This document shows positions 23,982 through 34,109 of a DNA stretch of 64,000 bases, in pieces. How positions within the stretch are numbered: position 1 is the first letter of the stretch; every line of letters begins with the position of its first letter. The position numbers and the translations under genes were made by a program. The DNA lies in the NCBI GenBank assembly GCA_017163975.1, contig JAFFSR010000004.1:3286001-3350000 (forward strand). Reading direction: 5' to 3'. Source of the DNA: Anastatus disparis. Taxonomy: Eukaryota; Arthropoda; Insecta; Hymenoptera; Eupelmidae. The notes under the pieces are model-generated. The model was not told where the DNA came from and did no database searches. It saw nothing but the letters and a program-made list of their open reading frames with translations.

Positions 23982-26054
23982 TTAAACTAATACCATGTTG
24001 TTCTCTTCTTGTAACCAATAGACGCATGGATCAGCTGCCGTAGGCTGCAAACTCATTTCTCTCAGTTTGAGGTCTATCGTTTTATTCCATTCTCGACCTG
24101 CTTGTCGTAAACCATAGAGTGCTCGTTTTAATCTACAAACGGGGTCGTTAATTTTTAAATCCATTAACATCTTCCGAGCACGTACGACAAGGTGATTATT
24201 TTCCTGACCTTCTTCTATTATACGTTTTAACATTTCTTTTAGTAACTTAGGTAGTTCCATGTATAGCTCTTCCTGAATGTTACCATTTAGATAGGCAGCT
24301 TCTATATCAATTTGATGAATGCACAAATCAAACCTTGCAGATATGGCCATAACCATTCTTAAAGAACTTAATCGGGCAACAGGTGCAAAAGTCTCTTTAT
24401 AGTCTATATTTGGTCTCTGAGAGAATCCTTGAGCGACAACGCGTGCCTTTCTTTTAATCAATTCTCCATTTGGACCGAATTTATTTGTTAATACCGTTCG
24501 ACAACCAATAACGTTGTGGCTCTTGGGCCTTTCAACAACATCCCAAACATCATTTTCAATTAAGCCTGATATTTCTACAAGAATAGCATCCTTCCACTCG
24601 AGACCGGTTGATCCATTAATTGCAAGATTGAACTTTCGATCTGAGCATATGTGCTCCCCCTTGTCGTCAAATTTACTTAAGAATTTGACATCCCGAGCAA
24701 CTACTATCTTGTGCTCATTTTTTAACCATATTCTGTAGGCTTTCGACGTTTCAGAGTAACCTACAAACTTTCCTTGAAGTCCTCTCGGTGAAAATTTATC
24801 TTTGTTTGGAGTTTTGTCCAAGATGGCAACATCAGTGCCGAACACTCTTAAATGTTTTAAGTTAACCTTCCTGCCAGTCCACTCTTCAAAAGGAATTTTT
24901 AAATATAATGCCTTGGTAGGGCATCGATTACGTATATAATTTGACATAAAATAGATTTCACCCCAACGAGTACAGTCATCTGTAAATACAACGAAGTATT
25001 TAGCTCCTCCTTGAGATGCAGCCCTACTTGGTCCCCATACGTCAGCATGAACAATTTCAAGCTTGTTGTTTGACAGCTGTTCTCTCTTAGGAAAGGGTTG
25101 TACCGTAATTTTTCCTTGCAGACACGTTGAGCAGCTTGTTGAAGATGGGGTTTGAATAGGCTTATCTACGTGTATCAGTCCACGTTGAATCATAGTGTAC
25201 ATATCCTTATAGTTGAGATGGCCTAACCTATAATGCCACAAAACTAAATCAGAATACTTATTCGTTAATACGTTATTACATTGTTCAGTGATTGGGCATA
25301 TGTAATATAAATCACCCATTCTCTTTGCTAATAACTTCACATTACCACCTTTGTCAATAACAGACGCTTTAGTCTTACTAAAAGTCTTACTAATATCCTT
25401 ATAGTTGAGATGGCCTAACCTATAATGCCACAAAACTAAATCAGAATACTTATTCGTTAATACGTTATTACATTGTTCAGTGCTTGGGCATATGTAATAT
25501 AAATCACCCATTCTCTTTGCTAATAACTTCACATTACCACCTTTGTCAATAACAGACGCTTTAGTCTTACTAAAAGTCTTACTAATATCCTTATAGTTGA
25601 GATGGCCTAACCTATAATGCCACAAAACTAAATCAGAATACTTAAATTTAAACGGTTTGTTGTTATTGCTTTGAGAATTTCCAGCACCTAAGTTGTAACG
25701 TTGATTCCAATTTCCAGTATTACTTAGACTTGGTCCTCCTTTATACATGCCATGAATGTTGCTTCTGTATTTGGCCGCTAATGCGCCAGACGTATTTTCA
25801 CTTTCTCGACTTTGCTGACGTGATTCACTTTCTTCAATTATTTTAATTTTCAAAGTCTCGGGTTCTGGCAACTCGTCGCGCGTTTCTATAGCACAGCGAA
25901 AATTTTCGTATGACGGCGGTAAACTATATAACAACATGATAGCTAAAAGGTCCTTGTTAATACTTATATTCATCGACGTGAGTTTATCAACAGCTTCAAA
26001 AAATTTCATTATGTGTTGTCGTACATCGCCATCTTCTTTTAACTTATGCAGCAT
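23982..26054 (-). CDS. Copia gag-pol remnant, 690 residues, deleted and internally repeated
   Basis: The domain order is as follows. Residues 1-115 are the copia gag (UBN2-type) C-terminal half. Then comes GAG-pre-integrase (LVLWHYRLGHLNYKD) repeated about 2.3 times. The integrase zinc/core start follows (CSTCLQGK, then LEIVHADVWGPS and FVVFTDDCTRW) and breaks off into the integrase C-terminal region (LRVFGTDVAI, then FSPRGLQGKFVGYS). Last is RT_2 (VIGCRTVLTNKFGPNGELIK, then ALYGLRQAGREW). It stops at the 3' LTR before the YVDD box, and no protease or CCHC knuckle is present. The frame stays open through at least three deletions and the repeat. It cannot encode a working RT. Confidence 0.82.
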   Translation of the reverse strand: MLHKLKEDGDVRQHIMKFFEAVDKLTSMNISINKDLLAIMLLYSLPPSYENFRCAIETRDELPEPETLKIKIIEESESRQQSRESENTSGALAAKYRSNIHGMYKGGPSLSNTGNWNQRYNLGAGNSQSNNNKPFKFKYSDLVLWHYRLGHLNYKDISKTFSKTKASVIDKGGNVKLLAKRMGDLYYICPSTEQCNNVLTNKYSDLVLWHYRLGHLNYKDISKTFSKTKASVIDKGGNVKLLAKRMGDLYYICPITEQCNNVLTNKYSDLVLWHYRLGHLNYKDMYTMIQRGLIHVDKPIQTPSSTSCSTCLQGKITVQPFPKREQLSNNKLEIVHADVWGPSRAASQGGAKYFVVFTDDCTRWGEIYFMSNYIRNRCPTKALYLKIPFEEWTGRKVNLKHLRVFGTDVAILDKTPNKDKFSPRGLQGKFVGYSETSKAYRIWLKNEHKIVVARDVKFLSKFDDKGEHICSDRKFNLAINGSTGLEWKDAILVEISGLIENDVWDVVERPKSHNVIGCRTVLTNKFGPNGELIKRKARVVAQGFSQRPNIDYKETFAPVARLSSLRMVMAISARFDLCIHQIDIEAAYLNGNIQEELYMELPKLLKEMLKRIIEEGQENNHLVVRARKMLMDLKINDPVCRLKRALYGLRQAGREWNKTIDLKLREMSLQPTAADPCVYWLQEENNMVLV
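25201..25651 (-). repeat. 192-bp tandem repeat inside the copia ORF, about 2.3 copies
   Basis: Units start at 25201, 25393 and 25585 with ATATCCTTATAGTTGAGATG, a spacing of exactly 192 bp (64 codons), so the frame is preserved. They encode copies of the GAG-pre-integrase segment. The first two units differ at single bases (GTGATTGGG against GTGCTTGGG). Confidence 0.88.
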
Positions 26055-26401
26055 TAAATGCTTAAGAAGCGTAGCTTTACGGGCAGGGCCCTTTGATGCA
26101 TACTCTTTTTCAGCTTTTCCCAGACTTCCTGCGATGTATCACAGCCTCGCACATTTTGCAGTTCGGAGGGACTTATCGATAAAATTAAATCTGACTTGGC
26201 CTTTAGGTCGTTTTGTACCCAATTCAATTGCGCAGCAGTCGGTTCAGTCTCTCCTGACTTTGCGCTCGGCTTAACAATCGTACCTGCTACGTAACCCCAT
26301 TCATCATGCTTTATTAACAAAGCCTGCACTTGAATACACCACGTGTCGTAATTGTCTTTAGTTAATAGTTCTATTCTTGTAGAATTTACAATGTTTGTCA
26401 T
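26054..26401 (-). pseudogene. Copia gag N-terminal half, frameshifted
   Basis: The frame starts at the ATG at 26401 (MTNIVNSTRIELLTKDNYDT) and shows the copia gag N-terminal pattern, including NYDTWCIQVQALLIKHDEWG. It leaves frame after WEKLKK, at an A-rich run near 26108-26112. The continuing gag sequence is in the frame of 23982-26054, so one single-base indel separates the two halves. Confidence 0.8.
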
Positions 26402-26825
26402 TTTACTTAGCTAAATACAAGAAGAAAAAAAAAAAAACTTTTCTTCTTTCACTTGTACACAAGTTAACCTCAAAAAAAATTTGAGCACGTGGTCTGTGCG
26501 ACAATTATTTTATTATTTTATTTTACGACAGCACCTGGGCCCATAACCCTTGTTAGGTTAAAACAATGAGCAGATACGATTTATACATAAACACTTTATT
26601 TAACATACAAAGAGATTCTAATTTACTTAATACAGAATAAAGCTCTTTTACAATATTACAGAGATCTTTACTCTTCAAGTATCGCAACGGAAGTGAGCGC
26701 GAACATGCCACGAGGCAGGAGCAATAATGTAGCGCGTTAACAAAACTTACATGAGTATAATACATCAGGAGTATAATACAGAGGCGCTAAATACGAATAT
26801 TGATTATTCTATTACTAACACTTCT

Positions 26826-27228
26826 TAAGAATTGTCTGTTTAATACTCCACATTCATTTTTAAAATTTTTATCTTCTACAATTCAGACATTCAAAATTGT
26901 GATACAAAAATAATATTTTAGTGAAAATTTCAATATTTTATATAGTAACATTGACACAGACGGCTATTTAGTATTATAGCTAATACCATAATACATGGTA
27001 AAATTTGGTATAATCATAAACGGAATTTTTATGATGTTTCTAGAAAATATTACAGTGTACTATGGTGATTTTTGGTAATGATGGCAGTCTGCGTCTACGT
27101 TACCATATTGTTTACTAAAATATTTTCCTCAGAGTAAAATGGTAGATTTTATATGTATTCGTGAGCATGATTATTCTTTTTAAGAACATTATTCACGCAT
27201 TCAATGAAGCCATCATAAATACTTATTT
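26826..27228. other. No supported gene
   Basis: AT-rich sequence between the copia element and the nested transposon stack. I see no coding frame or repeat structure. Confidence 0.4.
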
Positions 27229-30200
27229 AATACATTGCGGAATTATGATGCAATAAATTTTATAGTTATTATAATACTATTAATTTGACAAGACTTCAAA
27301 AAGTATCCATTTACATGTATTAGGTGTCTATGTACCGGCTGATTAGCCCTACCCCACAATATTTAAAATTAATGACAGTTTTTGTTAAAATCGAAGAAAA
27401 ATATTCTTAGAATAAATTTAACGATGATACGAAAAAAGGTCGCCATGGAAAATTGTAAAAAAACATTGATAAAAAATTGATTTTTTAACACGCGTTCTTA
27501 TTGAAAAAGTATATAGTATAGTTAAATTCGTAAAATAGCAAACGGTTTTAAATAAAAAATCACTGTTATGTAGATTTTTTAACGATTATTTTTATTCCAG
27601 TCAAATAAAAAAAACACCGATTCAAGTTGAATAATAAGCCTTTTGCATAACTTAATATTCTTTGTACAAATCTTTTTACTTAAATTTTCATTTAATAAAC
27701 TTTATTAAATAACGATAAGTTTAAATTAATCTGTTCAAAGACCGAAAAATCTGAAAATTAGAAAAAAAATTAGTTTGACCCTGTACAATATTTATATTAT
27801 ATCGATGAACTATTTATTTTCCAAATCCACGTTCTTAGATGATCGATATATCGACCAACTCTGTAACAAATATTTCATTAGTTATTTTATTTTAACATTA
27901 TAGTTAATACAATAATGTTTCGTGGCGCGCTGAGTATGAAAAAAATGAAAAATAAATCTTAAAATCACCCTTGACCTTACAAGTTGCCATTTCAAAGTCA
28001 AATTTAGCACATTAAATAATGACTTTATTAATTCTTAAGTAAAAATAGTAGAAGAAATATTTAATCTTTTTAGCTATTTATTCATATATTAGCACATAAA
28101 AAATCGTGCATATATTAAATTTAAGTCTAAAATATAAGTAAAGAATTTGAGCTTGGAATGGAAATTTTCATACTATTTGTTTTCAGAATTTTTTTACTTT
28201 CATAATAAATTTTCCTGGGAAACATCAAATAGTTTTTTTACTACCCATTTGTGTACCTCCTGAGATCAATATATCGTCATTTCTTATTTCCTTACTGTTA
28301 AGAAAATTTTTATTATAAATTCTTTATTTTCCTACAATTTTTCTTTTTTTATAAAAACTTAAAAATATAATGTTATTGTTAAGGTTATAGCGGGATAAGG
28401 GGGCCAAAATGGCCCTAGCCAGGATCGTTACGGTTCGTTGCTCATTCAATAGAGTGTGTTGAAAGATGTCTCTGTGCATAATTTCCGTCCCCAAGCTGCC
28501 ATGGGGGCCCCAGAAACGCCAAAAGCTCATTTTTTCGCAATTAATTATTACCGTACACAGCTTAATTATAAAAAATTGAAATTAAATTTTTTTCTAGAAA
28601 TCTTCAAAAATGAAATTTAGCGGAAGAAAAGATCTTATTTCCTGCTACATTTGTGGTAGATAAGTACTTTTCTCGGGAAAAAAGAAATTCACGGAATAAA
28701 AATTCTTATCTCCTTAAAAATTTTAGACGAAAGATATGGCTTTCTTTCGGCGCACTTTTCGAGTTAACAAATTGACTTTTTCTGTTGAGGCGGGAATAAA
28801 AATCATTTTCCCACCTAAACATGCTCAAAAATTGAAAAAACAGCCCAAAAACGGGGTTCATGTGTTATTTTCATGGTTTTTTTTTTACCACAACGTTAAA
28901 AACACGTTGATATACCAAGTTATTAGTAAGTTCAATGTCTCATGATTTATGACCAAGTTAAAACCCCGCTTTTTCGATATCTTCATAATTAAAAATAATA
29001 TCTTCATAGTTAAAAAATCGATCTAAAATTTCAAAAATCTTTAAAAACGTGAATTTTGCGACAAAAAAATTTCCAAACAATCTGGAAAAAAAAACTGGAA
29101 AATTCTTAATACAATTATAAAGCTATATTTGCATATTTTCAGATTTTTCGAGTGCAAATTGTGCACAGCAAAAATTATTTGTGAAAAAACAAGCTTTTGG
29201 CGTTTCTGGGACCCCCGTGACAGCTTGGCGCGGAAAGGGTGGGGCTCGAACATTAGAATGTTTTTTATTTAATGAATATTTATTTAGAGTGCCACAATTA
29301 CGAATAGCGTATTTCATAATTTAGAATAAAGTAATAATGAATTTTCATGATTTCAAAAAGCAGTAGTGATAATCTCAAATTATTCGATTAAAATATTTAG
29401 AATTCTTTCGAAATCTTGATATAGTTTATTCTTAATTTAGAAGTAAATTTATTTTGCTACTTCTTATTTCGATAAAGTGAATATTCTAAAATGCTTTACT
29501 CGCATTAGTTATTTTCGTTACTTCAGTCGCTGAAAAAATGAAAATTCTAAAATGAGTAAATGAACAGTCTCGATATGCACATAATTTATATGAACTTCTA
29601 AATAAATGTTAATTAAATAAAAAACATTCTAATGTTCGAGCCCCACCCCGCGGAAATTATGCACAGAGACATCTTTCAACATACTCTACTGAATGAGCAA
29701 TGAGCCATAATAATCCTGGCTAGAGACATTTTGACCCCCTTATCCCGCTGTAGCCTTTACAAGATTATATTTTTAAGTTTCTATAATAAAAGAAAAATTG
29801 TAGGAAAATGAAGAAGTTATAATAAAAATTTTCTTAACAGTAAGGGAATAATGATAGACGATATATTGATCTAAGAAGGTACACAAATGGGAGATAAAAA
29901 ACTATTTGATTCAGCTTCATACTAAGTTTTCAAGGAAAATTTATTATGAAGGTGAAAAAATTCTGAAAACTATTTACATGAAAATTTCCATTCCAAGCTC
30001 GAATTCTTTTCTTATATTTTAGATTCAAATTTGGTATATGTACGATTTTTTATGTGCTGAGTATGAATAAATAGCTAAAAAGATTAAATTTTTCTTCTAC
30101 TATTTTTACTTAAAAATTAATAAGGTCATTATTTGATGTGCTAAATTTGACTTTAAAATGGCAACTTGAAAGGTCAAGGATGATTTTAAGATTTATTTTT

Positions 30201-30450
30201 CATTTTTTTTCATACTAAGCGCACTAAGGTACATTATTGTATTTTGCTATAATGTTAAAATAAAATAACTAATAAAAAATTTGTTACAAACGGAGTTGGT
30301 CGATATATCGATCATCTAAAAACGTGGGTTTGGAAAATAAATAATTCATCGATATAATATAAATATTGTATTAAGGTCAAACTTTTTTTTTTTAATTTTC
30401 AGATTTTTCGGTCTATGAAATGATTAATTTAAACTTACCGTTATTTAATA
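27229..30450. mobile_element. Palindromic DNA transposon, left part (host of the Polinton-type insertion)
   Basis: The arm 27229-28560, starting AATACATTGCGGAATTAT, is repeated inverted. Its mirror runs from 52415 back to 51964 and then, across the large insertion, from 30444 back to about 29160. The split arm adds up to about 1.3 kb, the same as the left one. A central loop lies near 28560-29160, and a hAT-type MITE sits in the right arm. No transposase frame is seen. The opposite arm provides the uninterrupted target sequence for the 21.5-kb insertion. Confidence 0.8.
29237..29648. mobile_element. hAT-type MITE, 412 bp
   Basis: The ends GGGTGGGGCTCGAAC and GTTCGAGCCCCACCC are inverted repeats. 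They are flanked by a perfect 8-bp duplication, CGCGGAAA (29229-29236 and 29649-29656), the target size of hAT transposons. The opposite palindrome arm near 28470-28500 lacks the insertion. Confidence 0.82.
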
Positions 30451-30660
30451 GTAGGTAAACTAGGGGGGTTCGAGCGCAGGGGGGTTCGAGCGCAGGGGGA
30501 TTCGAGCGCATGGGGATTCGAGCGCAGAATTTTTTTTAACTTTTTAACTATGTAGGTATTTCGAGCACAGTTATTTTTAACGTGGTCTTATTCCGAGCGC
30601 AGAATTTTTAAAAAATTTTTTTAACTATATGTATTATTTCGAGCGCATGATTTTTCATTT
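30451..30660. repeat. Left terminal iterated motif TTCGAGCGCA
   Basis: The outermost ~200 bp contain seven copies of a TTCGAGCGCA-like motif. Four are tightly packed with G-runs (GGGGGGTTCGAGCGCA), then three more widely spaced variants follow (TTCGAGCACA, TCCGAGCGCA, TTCGAGCGCA). The mirror set is at 51755-51963. Iterated subterminal motifs commonly bind the protein that processes element ends, but that role here is inference. A long (TA)n and TATATAACGATATACTT-type array follows at 30670-30900. Confidence 0.75.
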
Positions 30661-30793
30661 AACTATATATGTATAACAAGTATGTACTTGCATATATATC
30701 GATATACTTCGATATATAACGATATACTTGCGTATATATAACAATATACTTTCATATATATAATGATATACTTTGATATATAACGATATACTT

Positions 30794-30835
<42 letters not shown>

Positions 30836-30994
30836 ATACATATATGACGATATACTTTGATATATAACGATATACTTGCGTATATGTATATATATTAATT
30901 TTGAAGCAATAATTTTTACGTTTAAATAATATATAGTACTAAAAAGGACTGATTAATATTTTTTAAAAATATAAAGAAATTGAAACAATTTGTT

Positions 30995-31615
30995 TCACGT
31001 TTGAAAAATATGTGGCCCTGAAAAGGGCCGATTGATCCATAAATACCAGAGAGCGTTAAAATAAAAAAAATTATTAAAATTTAGCCTTTTTAGCAGGCTC
31101 TTTTTCTTCCTCCTCTTCACGTCTCCTTTTTGTGGCGAAGAAGCTTTTATTTTCTTCTTCGATTCTTCTTCATCCTCTCTTTTTTTTTTTGGAGGTGATG
31201 GAGAGACAAGATCTATCACCTCAGGAGATTTTATTGGAGAAGCATCTAATATGATTATCTCCTCGTCCACCTCTTCATTGATTTGAGATGGGTCTTGATA
31301 AACTTTTAATTCCTCGATGGGAATTTCACTGTATTGGTGCATGAAAGGATCATACACCAACACTGTAGTTGGCAGATCTTCGAAGGGTGGCTCCATCATC
31401 TGCAGCATTGATGGCGATGGCGGTGACTCAGCTGGTTGCGAGGACGATGGCTCAACTGATGGCGGTGACTCAGCTGGTTGCAAGGACGATGGGTCAACTG
31501 ATTGCGGTGACAATAGCTCGGAATCTGGTAGAAAATCAACTCCCAAATCTGGAAGAAAATCTTTTACCAGCTCTTCCAATATTCTGTACTCAGAATCGTA
31601 TTCCGAAGAAGACAT
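30995..31615 (-). pseudogene. Acidic/lysine-rich protein, left-arm copy, C-terminal frameshift
   Basis: This is the mirror copy of 50787-51329. The first ~150 residues match: MSSSEYDSEYRILEELVKDF, then Pro/Ser/Gln repeats of the PPSVEPSSSQPAES type, then an acidic block and SPPKKKREDEEES. A run of five T at about 31122-31126 (six A in the right arm) shifts the frame, replacing the basic NLS-like end by unrelated residues and running on to 30995. The start is supported by a TATA plus initiator promoter 26 bp upstream. The function is unknown. Composition suggests a small nuclear, disordered regulatory protein. Confidence 0.6.
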
Positions 31616-31640
31616 GCTTTCGAGCGAAGAGAAAACGAAA

Positions 31641-31676
31641 GAATGAAATTAAGTTGCGAATTTTCCCTAATTTATA
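31641..31676 (-). promoter_or_regulatory. Core promoter of the acidic-protein gene, left arm (intact)
   Basis: On the minus strand TATAAATTA (31668-31676) lies 30 bp upstream of TCATTC (31641-31646), a match to the arthropod initiator TCAKTY. The ATG at 31615 follows about 26 bases later. The right-arm equivalent (46896-46931) has been cut off from its gene by a LINE. Confidence 0.65.
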
Positions 31677-32079
31677 GCTGCTCATCTCGTCGCTGATTGG
31701 TCGACGCTCTTGTAGTGACAGCAAACTTCGTAGTGAGAATTTTGGTAAACAAGGAAAAATTTTTAATAAATAAAATTTCAATAATATAAGATGTTTGATG
31801 GTATAACATAAAAGTTATACTACGCGTGGTATATTTGTATCTCGCGCGCTGTATACTCCGCGCGTCGCCGCAACTGTGCGCGCGCCGCTCTCTCGCCGCC
31901 GTTAGGTGTATACCTCGCGAGAGACGCACGCTTCGTCAGTCAGCTCGCGCTCGCTGAGCAGACCGGACCTCTCGGGGTCTGGAGCTCTTCAGCCGTGCTG
32001 ACTGTTTTTTGGTGCCAATGAGGTTGACCAGGTCTCTGGAAAAACTCGTGGCAGTCGGCTGTTGAGTCGTCGCGCTGAG

Positions 32080-32700
32080 TGGACCCTCTGAATGAGTCGG
32101 AGAGTCCTATTAAGAAGGCGGCTTGACTTTGTTTCGATTGCGGTGCTTAAGCACACGAGTTTTCAACCTCGTGGAATTATACCCGGGTCTTTCGAGATCT
32201 GGATGCCCGGATCTTTCGAGATCTGGATGAAGCGTCATCGTTCTTTGAGTTTATTTTAGAACTTTGACTTTGAACGCCATAACCTTTTTTTCATTTTTGA
32301 ACGTTGTTAAGCTATGTAGATCCTCTGAGTGAGTCGGAAGAACTATTTTGGCTTAACTTTGAACGCCATCAGCTTAACAGCTGATCGATGTTAGCTCATT
32401 GAATGAAGCCTTTGAATGAGTCGGAGGTTTTTGAAGATGGTTTAACATCTTGGTCAAAATCGGTCCTTTTTTCAGGCCCAAATAATAATTTAAATATGGA
32501 ACATAGGTCATTGGAAGGACCCTCTGAATGAGTCGGAGAGTTTGGAAAATGGCTCAACATATTTGAACGCAGTTAAACCAAGTAGATCCTCTGAGTGAAA
32601 CGGAGGAACTATCTTTGCTTAACTTTGAACGCCATCAGCTTAACAGCTGATCGATGTTAGCTCATTGAATGAAGCCTTTGAATGAGTCGGAGGCTTTTGA
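32080..32700. repeat. Iterated CTCTGAATGAGTCGGAG motif and ~240-bp tandem duplication (left arm)
   Basis: Six imperfect copies of CCTCTGAATGAGTCGGAG lie near 32084, 32319, 32410, 32520, 32588 and 32670. Most sit in a duplicated ~240-bp block containing TTAACAGCTGATCGATGTTA. Mirror copies lie at about 45880-46480. The block sits between the FLYWCH and acidic-protein genes and has no open frame. Confidence 0.65.
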
Positions 32701-32839
32701 AGATGGTTTAACATCTTGGTCAAAATCGGTCCTTTTTTTAGGCCCAAATAATAATTTAAATATGGAACATGCTATTTTCATCTTTTTTAAATAAAATTTT
32801 ATATACACTTCATGTATTATGTAATGTGTCAACCACTTG

Positions 32840-33049
32840 GAAAAATAAATTTTTTTTTTTTTTTTTATTGCATAAATCGAAAGTGTATCACTTCTATGAT
32901 ATACATATGCATTTTAAGGGGACAGTATGGTGTCAACCACTAGGAAAAATAAATTTTTTTTTTTATTGCATACATCGACAGTATATCATTTCTATGATAT
33001 ACATATGCATTTTAAGGGGACAGTATGGTGTCAACCACTTGGAAAAATA
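32840..33049. repeat. ~100-bp tandem repeat, left arm
   Basis: Units contain ATTGCATACATCGACAGTAT, then ATGATATACATATGCATTTTAAGGGGACAGTATGG, then CAACCACTTGGAAAAATA. The array continues at 34052-34110 beyond an insertion. The right arm holds the uninterrupted array of three units at 45470-45745. Confidence 0.75.
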
Positions 33050-34051
33050 TAGTATATTACGTTCCGAGGCACGGAACAGGCTCATTCCATGCGCGTGTTG
33101 GTTTGCTTCGCGAGGCGAAGCCGAGCGAAGCAAAACACGCGCATATGATGAGCCTGTTTCGTGCCGAGGAACGTATACGATTTTCCTTCATGCCCGGCCG
33201 GAACTTTGCCACCCCAAAAAGTGATAAAACTCCATTTTTAATAAAAAAAAATTCGTCAAAAGCGAAGAGTCATCTGTTGCGTTATTTCGTTGTAGCGCGC
33301 ATGCGCAAGCAATTACAGTATACAGTTGAGTTCGGTAGAGAAAGAGAGAGAGAAAAAACCGAACATAGCAGCACACATAGCAGTTAACATAAGATACACA
33401 ATAAATATATAAATGATAATTCAAATTTAAAAAACGTGAGAAATAATGAAATGTGTTTATAATACTTTTATATTACTATATTTTGTGTATGAAAACCTTT
33501 TAAAGAGCAAAAGAAAAAATTGTGAGTTAAAACAATTGTGTATGTTAGTAAAGATATAGTTCATTTTAATAAATATAAATGTATTAATATCAAGTGCACA
33601 AAAACAAAACGTGTAAAGCAAAACGTGTAAAAACGTGAATTTAATTATTTTCTTTGTACAAAAACAATCATGAAGTGTTTAAAAGAGTGTCGTGAATTAA
33701 AAGAAACGTGTATGAAAAAGAATATCTATTTTAAACGAAAGTTATAATTCGTTATAATTTAAACTATTATATGTATATTAGTGTATTAATATCGAGTGTG
33801 TTTGTTTATTTAATAACTACAAGTATGATGTATGCATTTATCTATTTAATGCTGAGGTTAGACATTCGCGTATATATAGATATAGTTTAAGTATACAGCA
33901 GACAGCGAAGCGACCGAGAAGACGTACAGTTCGTAGCTGCGCGGTGCGTTCTGCGCACGTATGTAACGGAATAACACGAATGTATTCGGCCGGTTCCCTG
34001 CCGCATGAGGAGCACTTTTAGGCAAAGTTTCGGCACGGGTATGAAGGAAAA
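33050..34051. mobile_element. ~1-kb hairpin-rich insertion present only in the left arm
   Basis: It is absent from the mirror position in the right arm (near 45540). It contains a ~125-bp hairpin at 33055-33178 (ACGTTCCGAGGCACGGAACA against its near complement GTGCCGAGGAACGTATAC). A second, longer inverted repeat joins TTTTCCTTCATGCCCGGCC (33181 onward) to its near complement ending at 34051, enclosing AT-rich non-coding DNA. The exact edges and target duplication are uncertain. No transposase is encoded. Confidence 0.6.
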
Positions 34052-34109
34052 TTTTTTTTTTATTGCATACATCGACAGTATATCATTTCTATGATATACA
34101 TATGCATAT

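Larger units (their letters stand above)
23683..26820 (-). mobile_element. Ty1/copia LTR retrotransposon, internally deleted, 3.1 kb
   Basis: Two 270-bp LTRs (23683-23952 and 26551-26820, starting TGTTAG and ending CTAACA) flank the interior. The perfect 5-bp target duplication CTTCT is at 23678-23682 and 26821-26825. Read on the minus strand, the primer-binding site next to the 5' LTR contains GGTTATGGGCCCAG (about 26535-26548). This is the complement of the initiator-methionine tRNA anticodon arm, as in Drosophila copia. The polypurine tract TTGAGGGGGAG abuts the 3' LTR. Zinc knuckle, protease, most of integrase and the end of RT/RNase H are missing. Confidence 0.88.

Noticed and set aside
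23685..26765. Two nearly identical 70-codon frames at 23685-23897 and 26553-26765
   Set aside because: They are located inside the two copia LTRs. The repeat is the LTR itself.
32769..33387. Open plus frames across the tandem repeat and hairpin insertion
   Set aside because: They are made of repeat units and cross the insertion boundary. The mirror arm does not preserve them.
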